NCBI RefSeq assembly: GCF_041435095.1
Contig: NZ_CP108025.1
Location: forward strand, 1,426,001 to 1,490,000
Direction of reading: 5' to 3'
Source of the DNA: Kitasatospora sp. NBC_00315
Lineage (GTDB): Bacteria > Actinomycetota > Actinomycetes > Streptomycetales > Streptomycetaceae
DNA: 64,000 nucleotides
In this document: positions 34,661-44,039 of the stretch, piece after piece
How the letters are laid out: every line of letters starts with the position of its first letter
Numbering within the stretch: position 1 is the first letter of the stretch
Program-made: the position numbers and the translations under genes
The notes under the pieces: generated by a model
What the model was told of the DNA's origin: nothing
The model's input: only the letters and a program-made list of their open reading frames with translations
The model's database searches: none

Positions 34661-37516
34661 ATGAGCCTAAATTCGGGCATTCACTGGAGCTGGACGACCC
34701 GCTCCGGTACCTCCGGCAGAGCGGGCCCGCGGCTGCCCGCGGCCGGCGGACGCCCGCAGGCGGACGACGTCCGTGCGCGGGCGCCGGGAGGCTCACCGCG
34801 GAAGGAGGAGGCGGCGCCGTACACCCGCCGGCCGAGCCCGCGCAGTTTCGCCCGCGAGGTCTTCCTCCTCCAGCTGGTGCTCGTCCTGTTCCTCGTCGCC
34901 GCCGCGGTGGTGGCCCTCGTGGTGCAGACCCGGCACGACACCATGGCCGACGCCCGGCACCGCACCCTCGCCGCGGCCGAGTCCTTCGCGCACGCTCCCG
35001 GACTCCTGGCGGCCCTGGACGGCCCGGACCCCACCGCGACGCTCCAGCCGCTGGCCGAGGCCGCCCGGCATGCTTCCGGCGTCGACGCCCTCATCGTGTA
35101 CCGGCTCGACGGAGTCACCCTCACGCACAGCGACCCCACGCAGCTGGGCAAGCACGTCATCGGTCCGTACGCCGGAGCCGCCGAGGGAAAGCCCTTCACC
35201 AGCACCTTCAAGGGCGCGCTCGGCCTCTCGGTGATCTCCGCCGCTCCCGTCACGGACCCGGCGGGCAACGTGGTGGCCATCGTCTCCGCCCCGGTCACCG
35301 TCGAATCGGTGCAGAACACGGTGAACCGCCAGCTTCCCGTCTTCCTGGCGAGCGCCGGCGTGGCCGTCGCGCTGGCCGCCGGCGGCGCGGCCCTGGTCAG
35401 TCGCCGGCTCGGGCGCCAGACCCACGGGCTGGGACCGGCCGAGATGACCCGGATGTACGAGCACCACGACGCCGTCCTGCACGCGGTGCGCGAGGGCGTG
35501 CTCATCACGGAGAACGACGGCCGGCTGCTGCTGGCCAACGACGAGGCCCGGCGGCTGCTGGACCTCCCGGCGGACGCGGAGGGCCGCCGGATCGACGACC
35601 TGGGGCTCAGCACCGACACCGCCGACCTCCTGGCGTCGGACCGGATCGCCAGCGACGAGGTCCACCTGGCGGCGGACCGCCTGCTGTCCCTCAACAAGCG
35701 CTCCACCACTCCCTTCGGGGTGCACCGCACGAGCGTGGTGACCCTGCGCGACACCACCGAGCTGCGGACACTGTCGGGCCGGGCGGAGGTCGCCCGGGAG
35801 CGGCTGCGTCTGCTCTACGACGTCGGGACGCAGATCGGCTCCACGCTGGACGTGGTGCAGACCGCCCAGGAGCTGGCGCAGGCGGCGGTACCCCGGTTCG
35901 CCGACGTCGTCACCGTTGAGCTGCGGGACCCGGTGCTGCGCGGCGACGAACCCGAGGGATCGAGCACCGAGCTGCGCCGGAGCGCGGTCGCCGGACTCGC
36001 GGAGGACCACCCGCTCTACCCCGTCGGCAAGCTGATCAATTTCGCGCCCGGCACGCCGATGGCTGCCGGTGTCAGCCTCGGCCGGTCCGTGGTGGAGCGG
36101 GATCTGGCCGCGTCGGCCGGCTGGTGGTCCCAGGACCCGTCGCGCGCCCAGCAGATCCTGGACTACGGGATCCACTCCCTGATGGTCGTGCCGCTCCAGG
36201 CCCGGGGCGTGGTGCTGGGCCTGGTGAACTTCTGGCGGGCCGGAGCCTCCCCGCCGTTCGACGAGGACGACCTGGCCTTCGCCGAGGAGGTCGGCCGCAA
36301 GGCCGCGGTGTGCATCGACAACGCCCGGCGCTACACCCGCGAGCACGCGATGGCGGTGACACTCCAGCGCAGCCTGATGCCTCGCGGGCTCCCGGAGCAG
36401 GAGGCGCTGGACGTGGCCCACCGCTACCTCCCCGCGCAGAGCGGGGTGGGCGGCGACTGGTTCGACGTGATCCCGCTCCCCGGCGCCCGGGTCGCCCTGG
36501 TGGTCGGCGACGTGGTCGGACACGGCCTGCACGCCGCGGCCACCATGGGCCGGCTGCGGATGGCCGTCCACAACTTCGCGGCCCTGGACCTCCCGCCCGA
36601 CGAACTGCTGAGCCACCTGGACGATCTCGTGGCACGCATCGACAGCCAGGACGAGGACGCCGCCGACGACGTCCAGGCGCTGACCGGCGCCACCTGCCTC
36701 TACGCCGTCTACGACGCCGTCTCCGGACGGGTCACGGCAGCCACGGCCGGCCACCTCCCGCTGGCCGTGGCGGGCCCCGACGGGACGACGACATTCCTCC
36801 GCCCGCCGGTGTCGCCGCCGCTCGGTCTGGGCGCCGGCCTGCCGATGGAGACCGCCGAACTGACCGTGCCCGAGGGCTCCCGGCTGGTCCTGTTCACCGA
36901 CGGCCTGCTCACCTGCCGCAACCGCGACGTGGACGCGGCGCTGGAGGTCCTGGGCGAAACCATCGGCGTCCCGGGCCGGGCTCCGGAGGCGACCTGCGAC
37001 GCCGTCATCGAGGCGCTGCTGACCTGCCGGCCCGACGACGACGTCGCGCTCATGGTCGCGCGGACCCGGCTGCTCGCCCCCGAGCGGGTCGCCGAGTGGG
37101 ACGTCGCCCGCGACCCGGCGGCGGTGTCGCCGGTCCGCCGGGCCTGCGCCCGCCAACTGGAGGAGTGGGGCCTTGACCACATCGGCTTCGGCACCGAGCT
37201 CATCCTGAGCGAACTGATCACCAACGCCGTCCGGTACGGCGCCGAGCCGGTCCACGTCAGGCTGCTCCTCACCGACACCCTGGTCTGCGAGGTCTCCGAC
37301 GGGACCAGCACCGCGCCGCACATCCGCCGTGCCAAGGACACCGACGAGGGCGGCCGCGGTCTCTTCCTCGTCGCGCAGTACGCCGAGCGCTGGGGCACCC
37401 GCTACTCGCCGAGGGGCAAGACCATCTGGACCTCCCAGGTGCTCACCGGCGGCGCGGCGCCGGCCGAGGAGTCCGTCGAGGACATCCTCGGCCAGTGGGA
37501 CGACGTGGAGCTCTGA
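34661..37516 (+). CDS. Membrane SpoIIE-type phosphatase with sensor, PAS, GAF and kinase-fold ATPase domains
   Basis: 951 aa. Order: Arg-rich cytoplasmic N-terminus; TM1 about 66-89; extracellular Cache/PDC-like sensor 90-224 (LIVYRLDGVTLTHSD); TM2 about 225-247; PAS about 270-365; GAF about 383-560; PP2C/SpoIIE domain about 568-800 (GGDWFDVI, VGDVVGHGLHAA, FTDGLLTCR); HATPase_c_2 about 820-930 (SELITNAVRYG, GGRGLFLVAQY). Proteins of this build read an outside signal and reset a partner-switching sigma/anti-sigma pathway; here both the phosphatase and the anti-sigma-like ATPase are in one chain. The GGGG before ATG 34661 is too close to be a good ribosome site, so the true start may differ. 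Confidence 0.92.
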   Translation: MSLNSGIHWSWTTRSGTSGRAGPRLPAAGGRPQADDVRARAPGGSPRKEEAAPYTRRPSPRSFAREVFLLQLVLVLFLVAAAVVALVVQTRHDTMADARHRTLAAAESFAHAPGLLAALDGPDPTATLQPLAEAARHASGVDALIVYRLDGVTLTHSDPTQLGKHVIGPYAGAAEGKPFTSTFKGALGLSVISAAPVTDPAGNVVAIVSAPVTVESVQNTVNRQLPVFLASAGVAVALAAGGAALVSRRLGRQTHGLGPAEMTRMYEHHDAVLHAVREGVLITENDGRLLLANDEARRLLDLPADAEGRRIDDLGLSTDTADLLASDRIASDEVHLAADRLLSLNKRSTTPFGVHRTSVVTLRDTTELRTLSGRAEVARERLRLLYDVGTQIGSTLDVVQTAQELAQAAVPRFADVVTVELRDPVLRGDEPEGSSTELRRSAVAGLAEDHPLYPVGKLINFAPGTPMAAGVSLGRSVVERDLAASAGWWSQDPSRAQQILDYGIHSLMVVPLQARGVVLGLVNFWRAGASPPFDEDDLAFAEEVGRKAAVCIDNARRYTREHAMAVTLQRSLMPRGLPEQEALDVAHRYLPAQSGVGGDWFDVIPLPGARVALVVGDVVGHGLHAAATMGRLRMAVHNFAALDLPPDELLSHLDDLVARIDSQDEDAADDVQALTGATCLYAVYDAVSGRVTAATAGHLPLAVAGPDGTTTFLRPPVSPPLGLGAGLPMETAELTVPEGSRLVLFTDGLLTCRNRDVDAALEVLGETIGVPGRAPEATCDAVIEALLTCRPDDDVALMVARTRLLAPERVAEWDVARDPAAVSPVRRACARQLEEWGLDHIGFGTELILSELITNAVRYGAEPVHVRLLLTDTLVCEVSDGTSTAPHIRRAKDTDEGGRGLFLVAQYAERWGTRYSPRGKTIWTSQVLTGGAAPAEESVEDILGQWDDVEL

Positions 37517-37735
37517 CCGGCGACGGGCCGGGCGGCGACCGGCCGGGGAAACGCCCATGGGCGGCGACCGGCCGGGGGAGTGACCTGACCGGGGAGCAGG
37601 CCGGCACGCCGCCGGGCCAGGGTCGGGCGGGACGGGCGCCGCCGCTGCTCCTACCGCCGGCGCCGCAGGCAGAACGGGGCGGGTAGCACCGGAGCATGCC
37701 CGCCCGTCGGACGGGGCACCGGTCGACCCGGCTCA

Positions 37736-37749
37736 TGTTGGCGCAATCA
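37736..37749. promoter_or_regulatory. Distal LacI-type palindrome upstream of phospholipase C
   Basis: TGTTGGCGCAATCA. Read on the minus strand, it and its flanks are identical over 19 bp to the operator of the second GH43 gene (CGTGATTGCGCCAACATGA). It lies 320 bp upstream of the promoter-proximal operator, so looping between the two is possible. Confidence 0.5.
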
Positions 37750-38013
37750 CGGTTCACCCCGGACAGACTCCCATCGCCCTGGGCAAGCACCACGAAAAGC
37801 CAGCGAAGCGGTCGGCGTTCCCCGCCGCGCTCTTCTCCGGTCCGCCACGGCGGACCAGCTCGCGGGCGGGACCGGGACACCCCCCACCTGGCATGTCGTG
37901 CGACTTCCGCCCGAACCGCCCGGCGGTGGCGGCGGCGGGCCGTGCCATCGGACCCGCCCCGTCGGCACGAGCCCCCGCGCGCACCAGGCGCCCACAAAGC
38001 CGTCCGCTTCTCC

Positions 38014-38069
38014 TTGACTCCGGACCATCGACGGTGAAAACTGAGCGCCACTTCCTGTTCGCGCAAACA
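38014..38069 (+). promoter_or_regulatory. Promoter plus LacI-type operator of the phospholipase C gene
   Basis: TTGACT (38014-38019), 17-bp spacer, AAAACT (38037-38042), then TGTTCGCGCAAACA (38056-38069), the same arrangement as at the galactanase genes. Predicted leader about 400 nt. Confidence 0.65.
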
Positions 38070-38452
38070 TCTGCGGCTGGGACGCGCTCCCCCGGGTCCC
38101 TGTCGCCTGCCTCGCCGAACGGCGGGGCAGGACGGCCGCGTCCCGACGACCGGTGCGCCCGCAGGACTCACGGGACCACCGGCCGCGCGCATCGGCTGCG
38201 AACACACAGCTACGGAGAAAAGCACCCTGTGCCGGCCCACAGCAGCCGTGGCGCAGACCTCGTCCGGCCAGACACCCAGCCGAAGGCACCAGCCGCCGGC
38301 CGTCCCGTCCGCACCCGCGACGGGACACAGAGGCACCCCCTCCGACCAAGGACGGCCCCGCACCTCTCCCGGCCCGCCGCGCACGGCCGCGCCGGCCGGG
38401 GTCCCCGTCCGCCCGTCCCCCCACTCCCTTCGGTTGCGTAGGAGTTCCCCGG

Positions 38453-40897
38453 ATGAACGACGATTCCACCCCCGGCGTGAGCCGGCGTGCCCTCCTCGGC
38501 AGCGCGGCCGCCGCGGCCGCCATGACCGCGCTGCCGAGCGCGCTCCGCCGGGCGATGGCCGCCCCGGTCACAGCCGGGACCGGTACGATCGCCGACGTCA
38601 AGCACGTGGTGATCTTCATGCAGGAGAACCGCGCCTTCGACCACTACTTCGGCTCCCTGAGCGGAGTCCGCGGCTTCGGCGACCGCAACGCGGTCAGCCT
38701 CCCGGGCGGCAGCCCCGTCTGGTTCCAGCCCGCGTCCAACGGTGCGGGCTACATCCTGCCCTTCCGGATGAACACCACCACCACCTCCGCCACCTGCGCC
38801 AACGCGCCGGCCATGGACTGGCCGACCGACCTCTCCATCTGGAACGGCGGCCGGTATGACGCGTGGAACACCGCCCGGGACCCGGGCGTCGGCATGGGCT
38901 ACTTCACCCGCCCCGACCTCGACTTCTACTACCAGCTCGCGGACAATTTCACCATCTGCGACCACTACTTCCAGTCCACCCTGACCCAGACCAACCCCAA
39001 CCGGCTGCACGCCTTCACCGGCAGCAACGGCCTCTCGACGGGCCGGCCGGCGGTCATGGACAACACGGAGCCGAGCGCCGGGTTCGGCTGGACCACCTAC
39101 GCCGAGCGCCTGCAGGCAGCCGGCGTGAGCTGGAAGGTCTACCAGCAGGCCGACAACTTCGACGACAACGCACTCGCCTGGTTCAGCACCTTCAAGCAGT
39201 CGGGGGCATCAAGTCCGCTCCGCACCAAGGGGCTCGCCACCGTCGCGGACATCGTCACGGCCTTCGGCAACGACGTCGCACGCGACACGCTGCCGCAGGT
39301 CAGCTGGATCATCGCCCCGACGGCCCTGTCCGAGCACTCCAACTACCGCCCGGCCGACGGCGAGAACCTCACCGCGAAGCTGCTCGCCAAGCTCGCCGCG
39401 AACCCGGCCGTCTGGTCCAGGACCGCGTTCATCCTCAACTACGACGAGAACGGCGGCTTCTTCGACCACGTGCCACCGCCGATGCCGCCGGCCTCCGACT
39501 CCGACGGGCTGTCCACGGTCTCCACGGCCGGGGAGATCTCCGACGGGAAGCCGATCGGGCTGGGCTTCCGGGTGCCGCTGATCGTGGTCTCCCCGTGGAC
39601 CCGCGGCGGGTACGTCTGCTCCCAGGTCTTCGACCACACCTCGGTGATCCGCTTCTGCTCCCAGGTCTTCGGGGTCGCCGAACCGAACATCAGCCCGTGG
39701 CGCAGGGCGGTGACCGGAGACCTGCTGTCGGCCTTCGACTTCGGCTCCGCGAACACCACCTGGCCGGCCCTCCCGAACACCGGCACCTACCCTGCCCAGG
39801 CCGCCGCACAGTGCAGCAGCCTCCCCTCGCCGACCGTGCCCGCCGTCCAGACGCTCCCCGTGCAGGAGGCCGGACAGCGCAAGGCCCGGGCCCTGCCCTA
39901 TGCGTTCGAGGCCTCCGGCCGCGTCACCACCGGGGCCTTCTACATCGACATGGCCAACAGCGGCGCAGCCGGGCAGTGCGTCCACCTCTACCCCAACGCC
40001 TACCGTGCGGACGGCCCGTGGCGGCACACCGTCGAGGCCGGCAAGACCCTGACGGACTACTTCGTCAGCGGCAGTCCGGCCGGCGCCTACGACCTCTCCC
40101 TCTACGGCGCGAACGGCCTGCACCGGCGCTTCCGCGGCAACCGGGTCACCGCGACCACCGCCGGGCAGGCCAACCCCGAGGTCACCGCACAGGCCGACGC
40201 CACGAACGGCCGTCTCACCCTCACCCTGGCCAACAGCGGCACGGCTCCGTGCACCATCACCGTCACCGCCGGCGCCTACCGCACCGACGGCCCCTGGACC
40301 TTCGCCCTGCCCGCCTCCGCGACCGTGCAGAACTCCTGGACGATCAGCTCCGCCAACGGGTGGTACGACCTCACCGCCACCGCCGACACCACCGACGGCT
40401 TCCTGCGCCGGTTCGCCGGGCACGTGGAGAACGGCCGGGAGAGCATCACCGATCCCGCCGTCACCAGCATCCTCAGGACCAGCGTCCGGTACGTCGACAG
40501 CGAGGAGACCGGCGGCGAGAACGGCGCCGCGGTCAACGCCGTCGACGGCGATCCGCAGAGCATCTGGCACACCCGGTGGTCCCCGGCCCCGGCTCCCCTG
40601 CCGCACGAGATCCAGCTCGACACCGGCGGACCCCACACGGTCACCGCGCTGCGCTACCTGCCGCGGCAGAGCGGCGGGGCGAACGGCCGCATCGGCCAGT
40701 ACGAGGTCTACGTCGGCAACGACGCCACTGCCTGGGGCACCCCGGTCGCCACCGGCACCTTCGCCGACGACGCCCAGACCAAACTCGTCACCTTCCCCCC
40801 GGTCAACGCGCGGTACGTCCGACTTCGCGCCCTCACGGAGGCGGGCGACCGCGGGCCGTGGACCTCCGCCGCCGAGATCTCCGTCATCGGCACCTGA
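38453..40897 (+). CDS. Tat-exported phospholipase C with a C-terminal F5/8 (CBM32-like) domain
   Basis: 814 aa. ATG 38453 follows AGGAG. The twin-arginine signal has SRRALLG at about residues 10-16. The phosphoesterase domain (about 44-450) shows VIFMQENRAFDHYFG, TQTNPNRLHAF (conserved Thr/Asn) and LNYDENGGFFDH, as in bacterial non-haemolytic phospholipase C. Two DUF756 repeats follow (about 475-570 and 580-665), usual for the family. The last ~135 residues are an F5/8 type C domain (IWHTRWS, PHEIQLDTGG), an added module; this fold often binds galactose or other glycans. It hydrolyses phospholipids to diacylglycerol and a phospho-alcohol. Its promoter carries the galactanase-type operator, which points to a role in glycan or glycolipid breakdown (inference). 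Confidence 0.9.
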   Translation: MNDDSTPGVSRRALLGSAAAAAAMTALPSALRRAMAAPVTAGTGTIADVKHVVIFMQENRAFDHYFGSLSGVRGFGDRNAVSLPGGSPVWFQPASNGAGYILPFRMNTTTTSATCANAPAMDWPTDLSIWNGGRYDAWNTARDPGVGMGYFTRPDLDFYYQLADNFTICDHYFQSTLTQTNPNRLHAFTGSNGLSTGRPAVMDNTEPSAGFGWTTYAERLQAAGVSWKVYQQADNFDDNALAWFSTFKQSGASSPLRTKGLATVADIVTAFGNDVARDTLPQVSWIIAPTALSEHSNYRPADGENLTAKLLAKLAANPAVWSRTAFILNYDENGGFFDHVPPPMPPASDSDGLSTVSTAGEISDGKPIGLGFRVPLIVVSPWTRGGYVCSQVFDHTSVIRFCSQVFGVAEPNISPWRRAVTGDLLSAFDFGSANTTWPALPNTGTYPAQAAAQCSSLPSPTVPAVQTLPVQEAGQRKARALPYAFEASGRVTTGAFYIDMANSGAAGQCVHLYPNAYRADGPWRHTVEAGKTLTDYFVSGSPAGAYDLSLYGANGLHRRFRGNRVTATTAGQANPEVTAQADATNGRLTLTLANSGTAPCTITVTAGAYRTDGPWTFALPASATVQNSWTISSANGWYDLTATADTTDGFLRRFAGHVENGRESITDPAVTSILRTSVRYVDSEETGGENGAAVNAVDGDPQSIWHTRWSPAPAPLPHEIQLDTGGPHTVTALRYLPRQSGGANGRIGQYEVYVGNDATAWGTPVATGTFADDAQTKLVTFPPVNARYVRLRALTEAGDRGPWTSAAEISVIGT

Positions 40898-41388
40898 TCC
40901 CGCTCCCCCACTGACCGATCCCGCTCCGCACTGACTGTTCCCGAGCCGACCGGCTGTGCCTGAGCCGACCCCCGACACCCACCAGATCCCGCCCGATGCA
41001 TCCGATCGGGCGGGATCTCCGCGTCGTGAGCCGCCGGCGGAGGTGCCCGTACGCCTGCTCGGCGCCCAGTGCCGGATCCCGGGCGTCGACGTCGCGGCGT
41101 CACCTCTCTGGCGTGCGCTGGCACTGTGCGCCGGGCTGAAGGCGGTGCTGGAGCGCCAGCAGCACCGCACGGTGATGGTATTCCGGCTGCAGGTCCTCCC
41201 CGCCCAGGCAGGGGGCCAACCGACTGGGCAACGCTACGACCGCCACGTCCCCGGGGCCTCTGCGCAGGCGGAGGTCAACCGCGACCCGCTGCCGTCTCCA
41301 TCGTCCAGGTTGGCGGTAGTGGCTCAGGAATCCCCGGTCTCGATCGCCGCCGAGTCCAAATACAGGTCGCCGACCAGCGAGAACGCAT

Positions 41389-41434
41389 GTGGGGAAATGG
41401 TTTGTGTCCCCTCGGACACCAGTCATTTCCCCAC
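41389..41434. repeat. Nested inverted repeat
   Basis: Outer arms GTGGGGAAATG (41389-41399) and CATTTCCCCAC (41424-41434) enclose an inner hairpin GTGTCC/GGACAC (41404-41409, 41414-41419). Two stacked stems suggest a structured RNA or a cruciform. Confidence 0.7.
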
Positions 41435-41452
41435 GGGGAGATGCAGTGCTCA

Positions 41453-41490
41453 CAAGGTGCGGGTCGAGGTTCACCTCGACCCGCACCTTG
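41453..41490. terminator. Strong hairpin, AAGGTGCGGGTCGA family
   Basis: A perfect 17-bp stem with a 4-nt loop TTCA. The same arm sequence recurs near 49150 and in the hairpin at 49955-49996. It could be a terminator, but it lies 556 bp after the phospholipase stop. Confidence 0.7.
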
Positions 41491-42016
41491 CTTTCACCCG
41501 GGTAGTAGGTGCCTCGCAGCCCCACGGCCTGGTGGACGGTGTCTTCACCTCGATCTTCGCGTGGCTGATCGCGGCTGCCATGTCGGGCGATCTCGGCGAC
41601 CGGAGCCCATGGCTGCCATGGGTGCGCTCAAGGCGGCCGGGGGCGAAGGCGCGGCCGATCCGGGCATCCAGTGGCCGGACGAGGTCCGCTTCGCGGACAT
41701 GGATCCGACCGCCCCACACCCACGGGGCCCAGGCGAACCGGCTCCTGGAGCGAGCCCGTCGCCGCTCCGCGTCGCACGTTGCCGCAGGTCGCCATGAGAA
41801 CCGCCGGAAACACCCGACCCGTTCCCGGGCGGTTCCCGACCGCCACGGCAGGCCGGAAGCCCGCAGTCGATGCTTACAAGATCCGTCCGGCTCGGGTGTC
41901 GCGGGGCGAGAGTCGGTGCGATGCTGAGACCGAGAAGACGCCGGTGAGGCGCTCGCGCGGCTGCGTGGGGCAAGGCAGGAAAGCCGGCCGGAGAGGGCCG
42001 GGGAACCGAGGCGCCC

Positions 42017-43261
42017 ATGGCGGAATTCGCACGGGAGAACCGCAGGGCTGCGCCGGACCGGTCGGAGGGATTCGGTGAGCGGCTGCTGGGCCGGCTGCTG
42101 GACAGAGCGCACGAGATGCCGCCGCAGCTGATCGCTCCGCTGGTGGCGGACGAGGTGCACGCGATCGGCGGCCGGGACGTCTCGATCCTTCTGCAGGACT
42201 ACGGCCAACTCATGCTGGTGCCCCTCCCGGGCCGGGGACTCACCGGCGGAGGTCCGGTGCCCATCGACGATTCCCGGGCCGGCGAGGTCTTCCTTCGCGC
42301 GACCCCGGCCGAGCACGCCCAGGCCGACGGGATACGGATGTTCCTGCCGCTGTTGGACGGCGGTGACGAGGTCGGAGTGCTGGCCGTCACCCTGGACAGC
42401 GTCGATGACGACGACCGCCGGTTGCTACGGCGTCTCGCAGGGCTGGTCGCCGACATGCTGGTCACCAAGAACGGCTACACGGACCGGTTCTTCCAGGCGC
42501 GGCGCCGCGAGCCGATGAGCGTGGCCGCGGAGATCCAGTGGTCGCTGCTGCCCCCGCTGTCGATGGACACCCCGCAGGTCGCGGTCGCCGGAATCCTGGA
42601 GCCCGCCTACAACGTCGCCGGCGACAGCCTGGACTACGCCCTCAACGACGACATCCTGCATCTGGCCATGATCGACGCGATGGGCCACGGCCTGAACGCC
42701 GCCGTGTTGGCGACCATCGCCGTGGGCGCGTACCGGCATGCCAGGCGCGCCGATGTCGGGCTCGCCGAGCTCTACGCGTTCATGGATACCGCCATCGACG
42801 AGCAGTTCGGCCCCGACCACTTCGTCACCGCGCAGATGATGCGCCTGGACATCGGCACGGGCCACCTGCAGTGGGTCAACGCCGGCCACCCGGCCCCGCT
42901 ACTGATCCGCGACCACCGGGTCATCCAGGCCCTGGACAGCCCCGGAACCCTGCCGGTGGGCTTCGGCGGTGACACACCGCAGATCAGCACGCGGCAGCTC
43001 CGGCGCGGCGACCGGCTGCTCTTCTACACCGACGGCGTCGTCGAGGAACACCAGAGCGGCGGGGAACAGTTCGGCGAGGAACGCCTGATCGCCACCATCG
43101 AGCGCGTCGGCCCCGCCGGTGGAGGCGTGCGGGAGATGGTGCGGGCCCTCTCCCACGGTCTGATGCGAGAGCGGGGCGGAACCACAACCGACGACGCGAG
43201 CCTCTTCCTGGTCGAGTGGCGCGGCGGTACCGCCGACCACCTCGCCGACCCAGAGGTGTAG
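42017..43261 (+). CDS. SpoIIE-family serine phosphatase, cytosolic
   Basis: 414 aa. An N-terminal GAF-like region (about 1-155, with GRDVSILLQDYGQLMLVPL) precedes a PP2C/SpoIIE domain (about 175-400): AEIQWSLLPP, then AGDSLDYALNDD, which has Ser where most members have Trp after the GGD-type Asp, MIDAMGHGLNAA (metal Asp) and FYTDGVVEEHQSGG (metal Asp). It has no membrane segment and no ATPase domain. Probably dephosphorylates an anti-sigma antagonist. ATG 42017 has CCGAGG upstream. Confidence 0.9.
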   Translation: MAEFARENRRAAPDRSEGFGERLLGRLLDRAHEMPPQLIAPLVADEVHAIGGRDVSILLQDYGQLMLVPLPGRGLTGGGPVPIDDSRAGEVFLRATPAEHAQADGIRMFLPLLDGGDEVGVLAVTLDSVDDDDRRLLRRLAGLVADMLVTKNGYTDRFFQARRREPMSVAAEIQWSLLPPLSMDTPQVAVAGILEPAYNVAGDSLDYALNDDILHLAMIDAMGHGLNAAVLATIAVGAYRHARRADVGLAELYAFMDTAIDEQFGPDHFVTAQMMRLDIGTGHLQWVNAGHPAPLLIRDHRVIQALDSPGTLPVGFGGDTPQISTRQLRRGDRLLFYTDGVVEEHQSGGEQFGEERLIATIERVGPAGGGVREMVRALSHGLMRERGGTTTDDASLFLVEWRGGTADHLADPEV

Positions 43262-43505
43262 AGCAGGGTGCAGACCCGGCAGGGGGAGCACATGAAATCG
43301 GACATCTCCGGCAACCCTTGAGAGCGGGACGCCGACGTACTGCCACCCGGTCCGCAAGTCGTCACCGGCCGACCTCTGCTCCCGGGCGGGCGCCGGCCCT
43401 GGCCGGAGTACGGTGGAAGGGCTCGTCGTCGGCGGATTGCGGATTGCTTCGGGGGTGCCCCGGCTGCAGCACCTGGTCGTCCAGAGCCCGGGGTAGGTGT
43501 TCGAC

Positions 43506-43985
43506 ATGACCGCGACCTTCGATCCCGCCATCGGCCGGCCGTCGGGGCCGGAACCGCCGGTCCGGCTCTCGCTGACGCCCGAGGGGGCCACCCCCGGCCG
43601 GCTGGACGGGGCCTGGTGGCCCCGCTCGCACGACCTCCTTCGTGAACTTCCCCCGCTGGCGGCGGCGCTGGACCCCGGGTGGGGGCGGATCACCCGGGTC
43701 ACCGTGAATCCGGCGCACTGGCCGGTCATCCCCCAGCGGGTCCCGGTCGCAGGCCACGTCATCCACGTCGGATGGTTCGAGCAGGAGCAGGACGCGGACG
43801 AGGTGATGGTGTGCTCCTTCGTCCCTCTGCGCCTGGAGCTCCTGGTGATTCCCCCCGACGCCGAGGCCTCCGCCGTCGAGTGGCTGATGACAACGGCGTC
43901 CGACCCGGCCAACACGCGCACCGGCACCGACCTCCTGACGGCGGCAGGTGTCGCGACAGCGGACTGGCCGCAGGCAGGCGGATGA
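43506..43985 (+). CDS. DUF5994-family protein
   Basis: 159 aa, ATG 43506 with GGGGTAGG upstream (GTG 43497 is an alternative). The family pattern PGRLDGAWWPRSHDLLRELP near residue 30, GRITRVTVNPAHWP and a late VEWLMTTA are seen; it is common in Streptomyces next to SpoIIE-type and stress genes. Small, soluble, function unknown. Confidence 0.8.
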   Translation: MTATFDPAIGRPSGPEPPVRLSLTPEGATPGRLDGAWWPRSHDLLRELPPLAAALDPGWGRITRVTVNPAHWPVIPQRVPVAGHVIHVGWFEQEQDADEVMVCSFVPLRLELLVIPPDAEASAVEWLMTTASDPANTRTGTDLLTAAGVATADWPQAGG

Positions 43986-44039
43986 CGCCACCGGTGACGG
44001 GGCGGGCCGAGGCCGCCCTACCGGCTGTGACCGGGCCGA

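Larger units (their letters stand above)
37517..38452. other. Long leader/intergenic region before the phospholipase C gene
   Basis: No gene seen in 936 bp. It holds LacI-type palindromes at 37736-37749 and 38056-38069 and a leader of about 400 nt between the second one and the ATG. Confidence 0.6.
40898..42016. other. Long region between phospholipase C and the second SpoIIE phosphatase
   Basis: No intact gene is supported over 1.1 kb. It contains two hairpin elements (41389-41434, 41453-41490), the latter inside a stretch similar to 49147-49231. A short frame with protein-like composition around 41618-41797 has no clear ribosome site. Confidence 0.5.
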
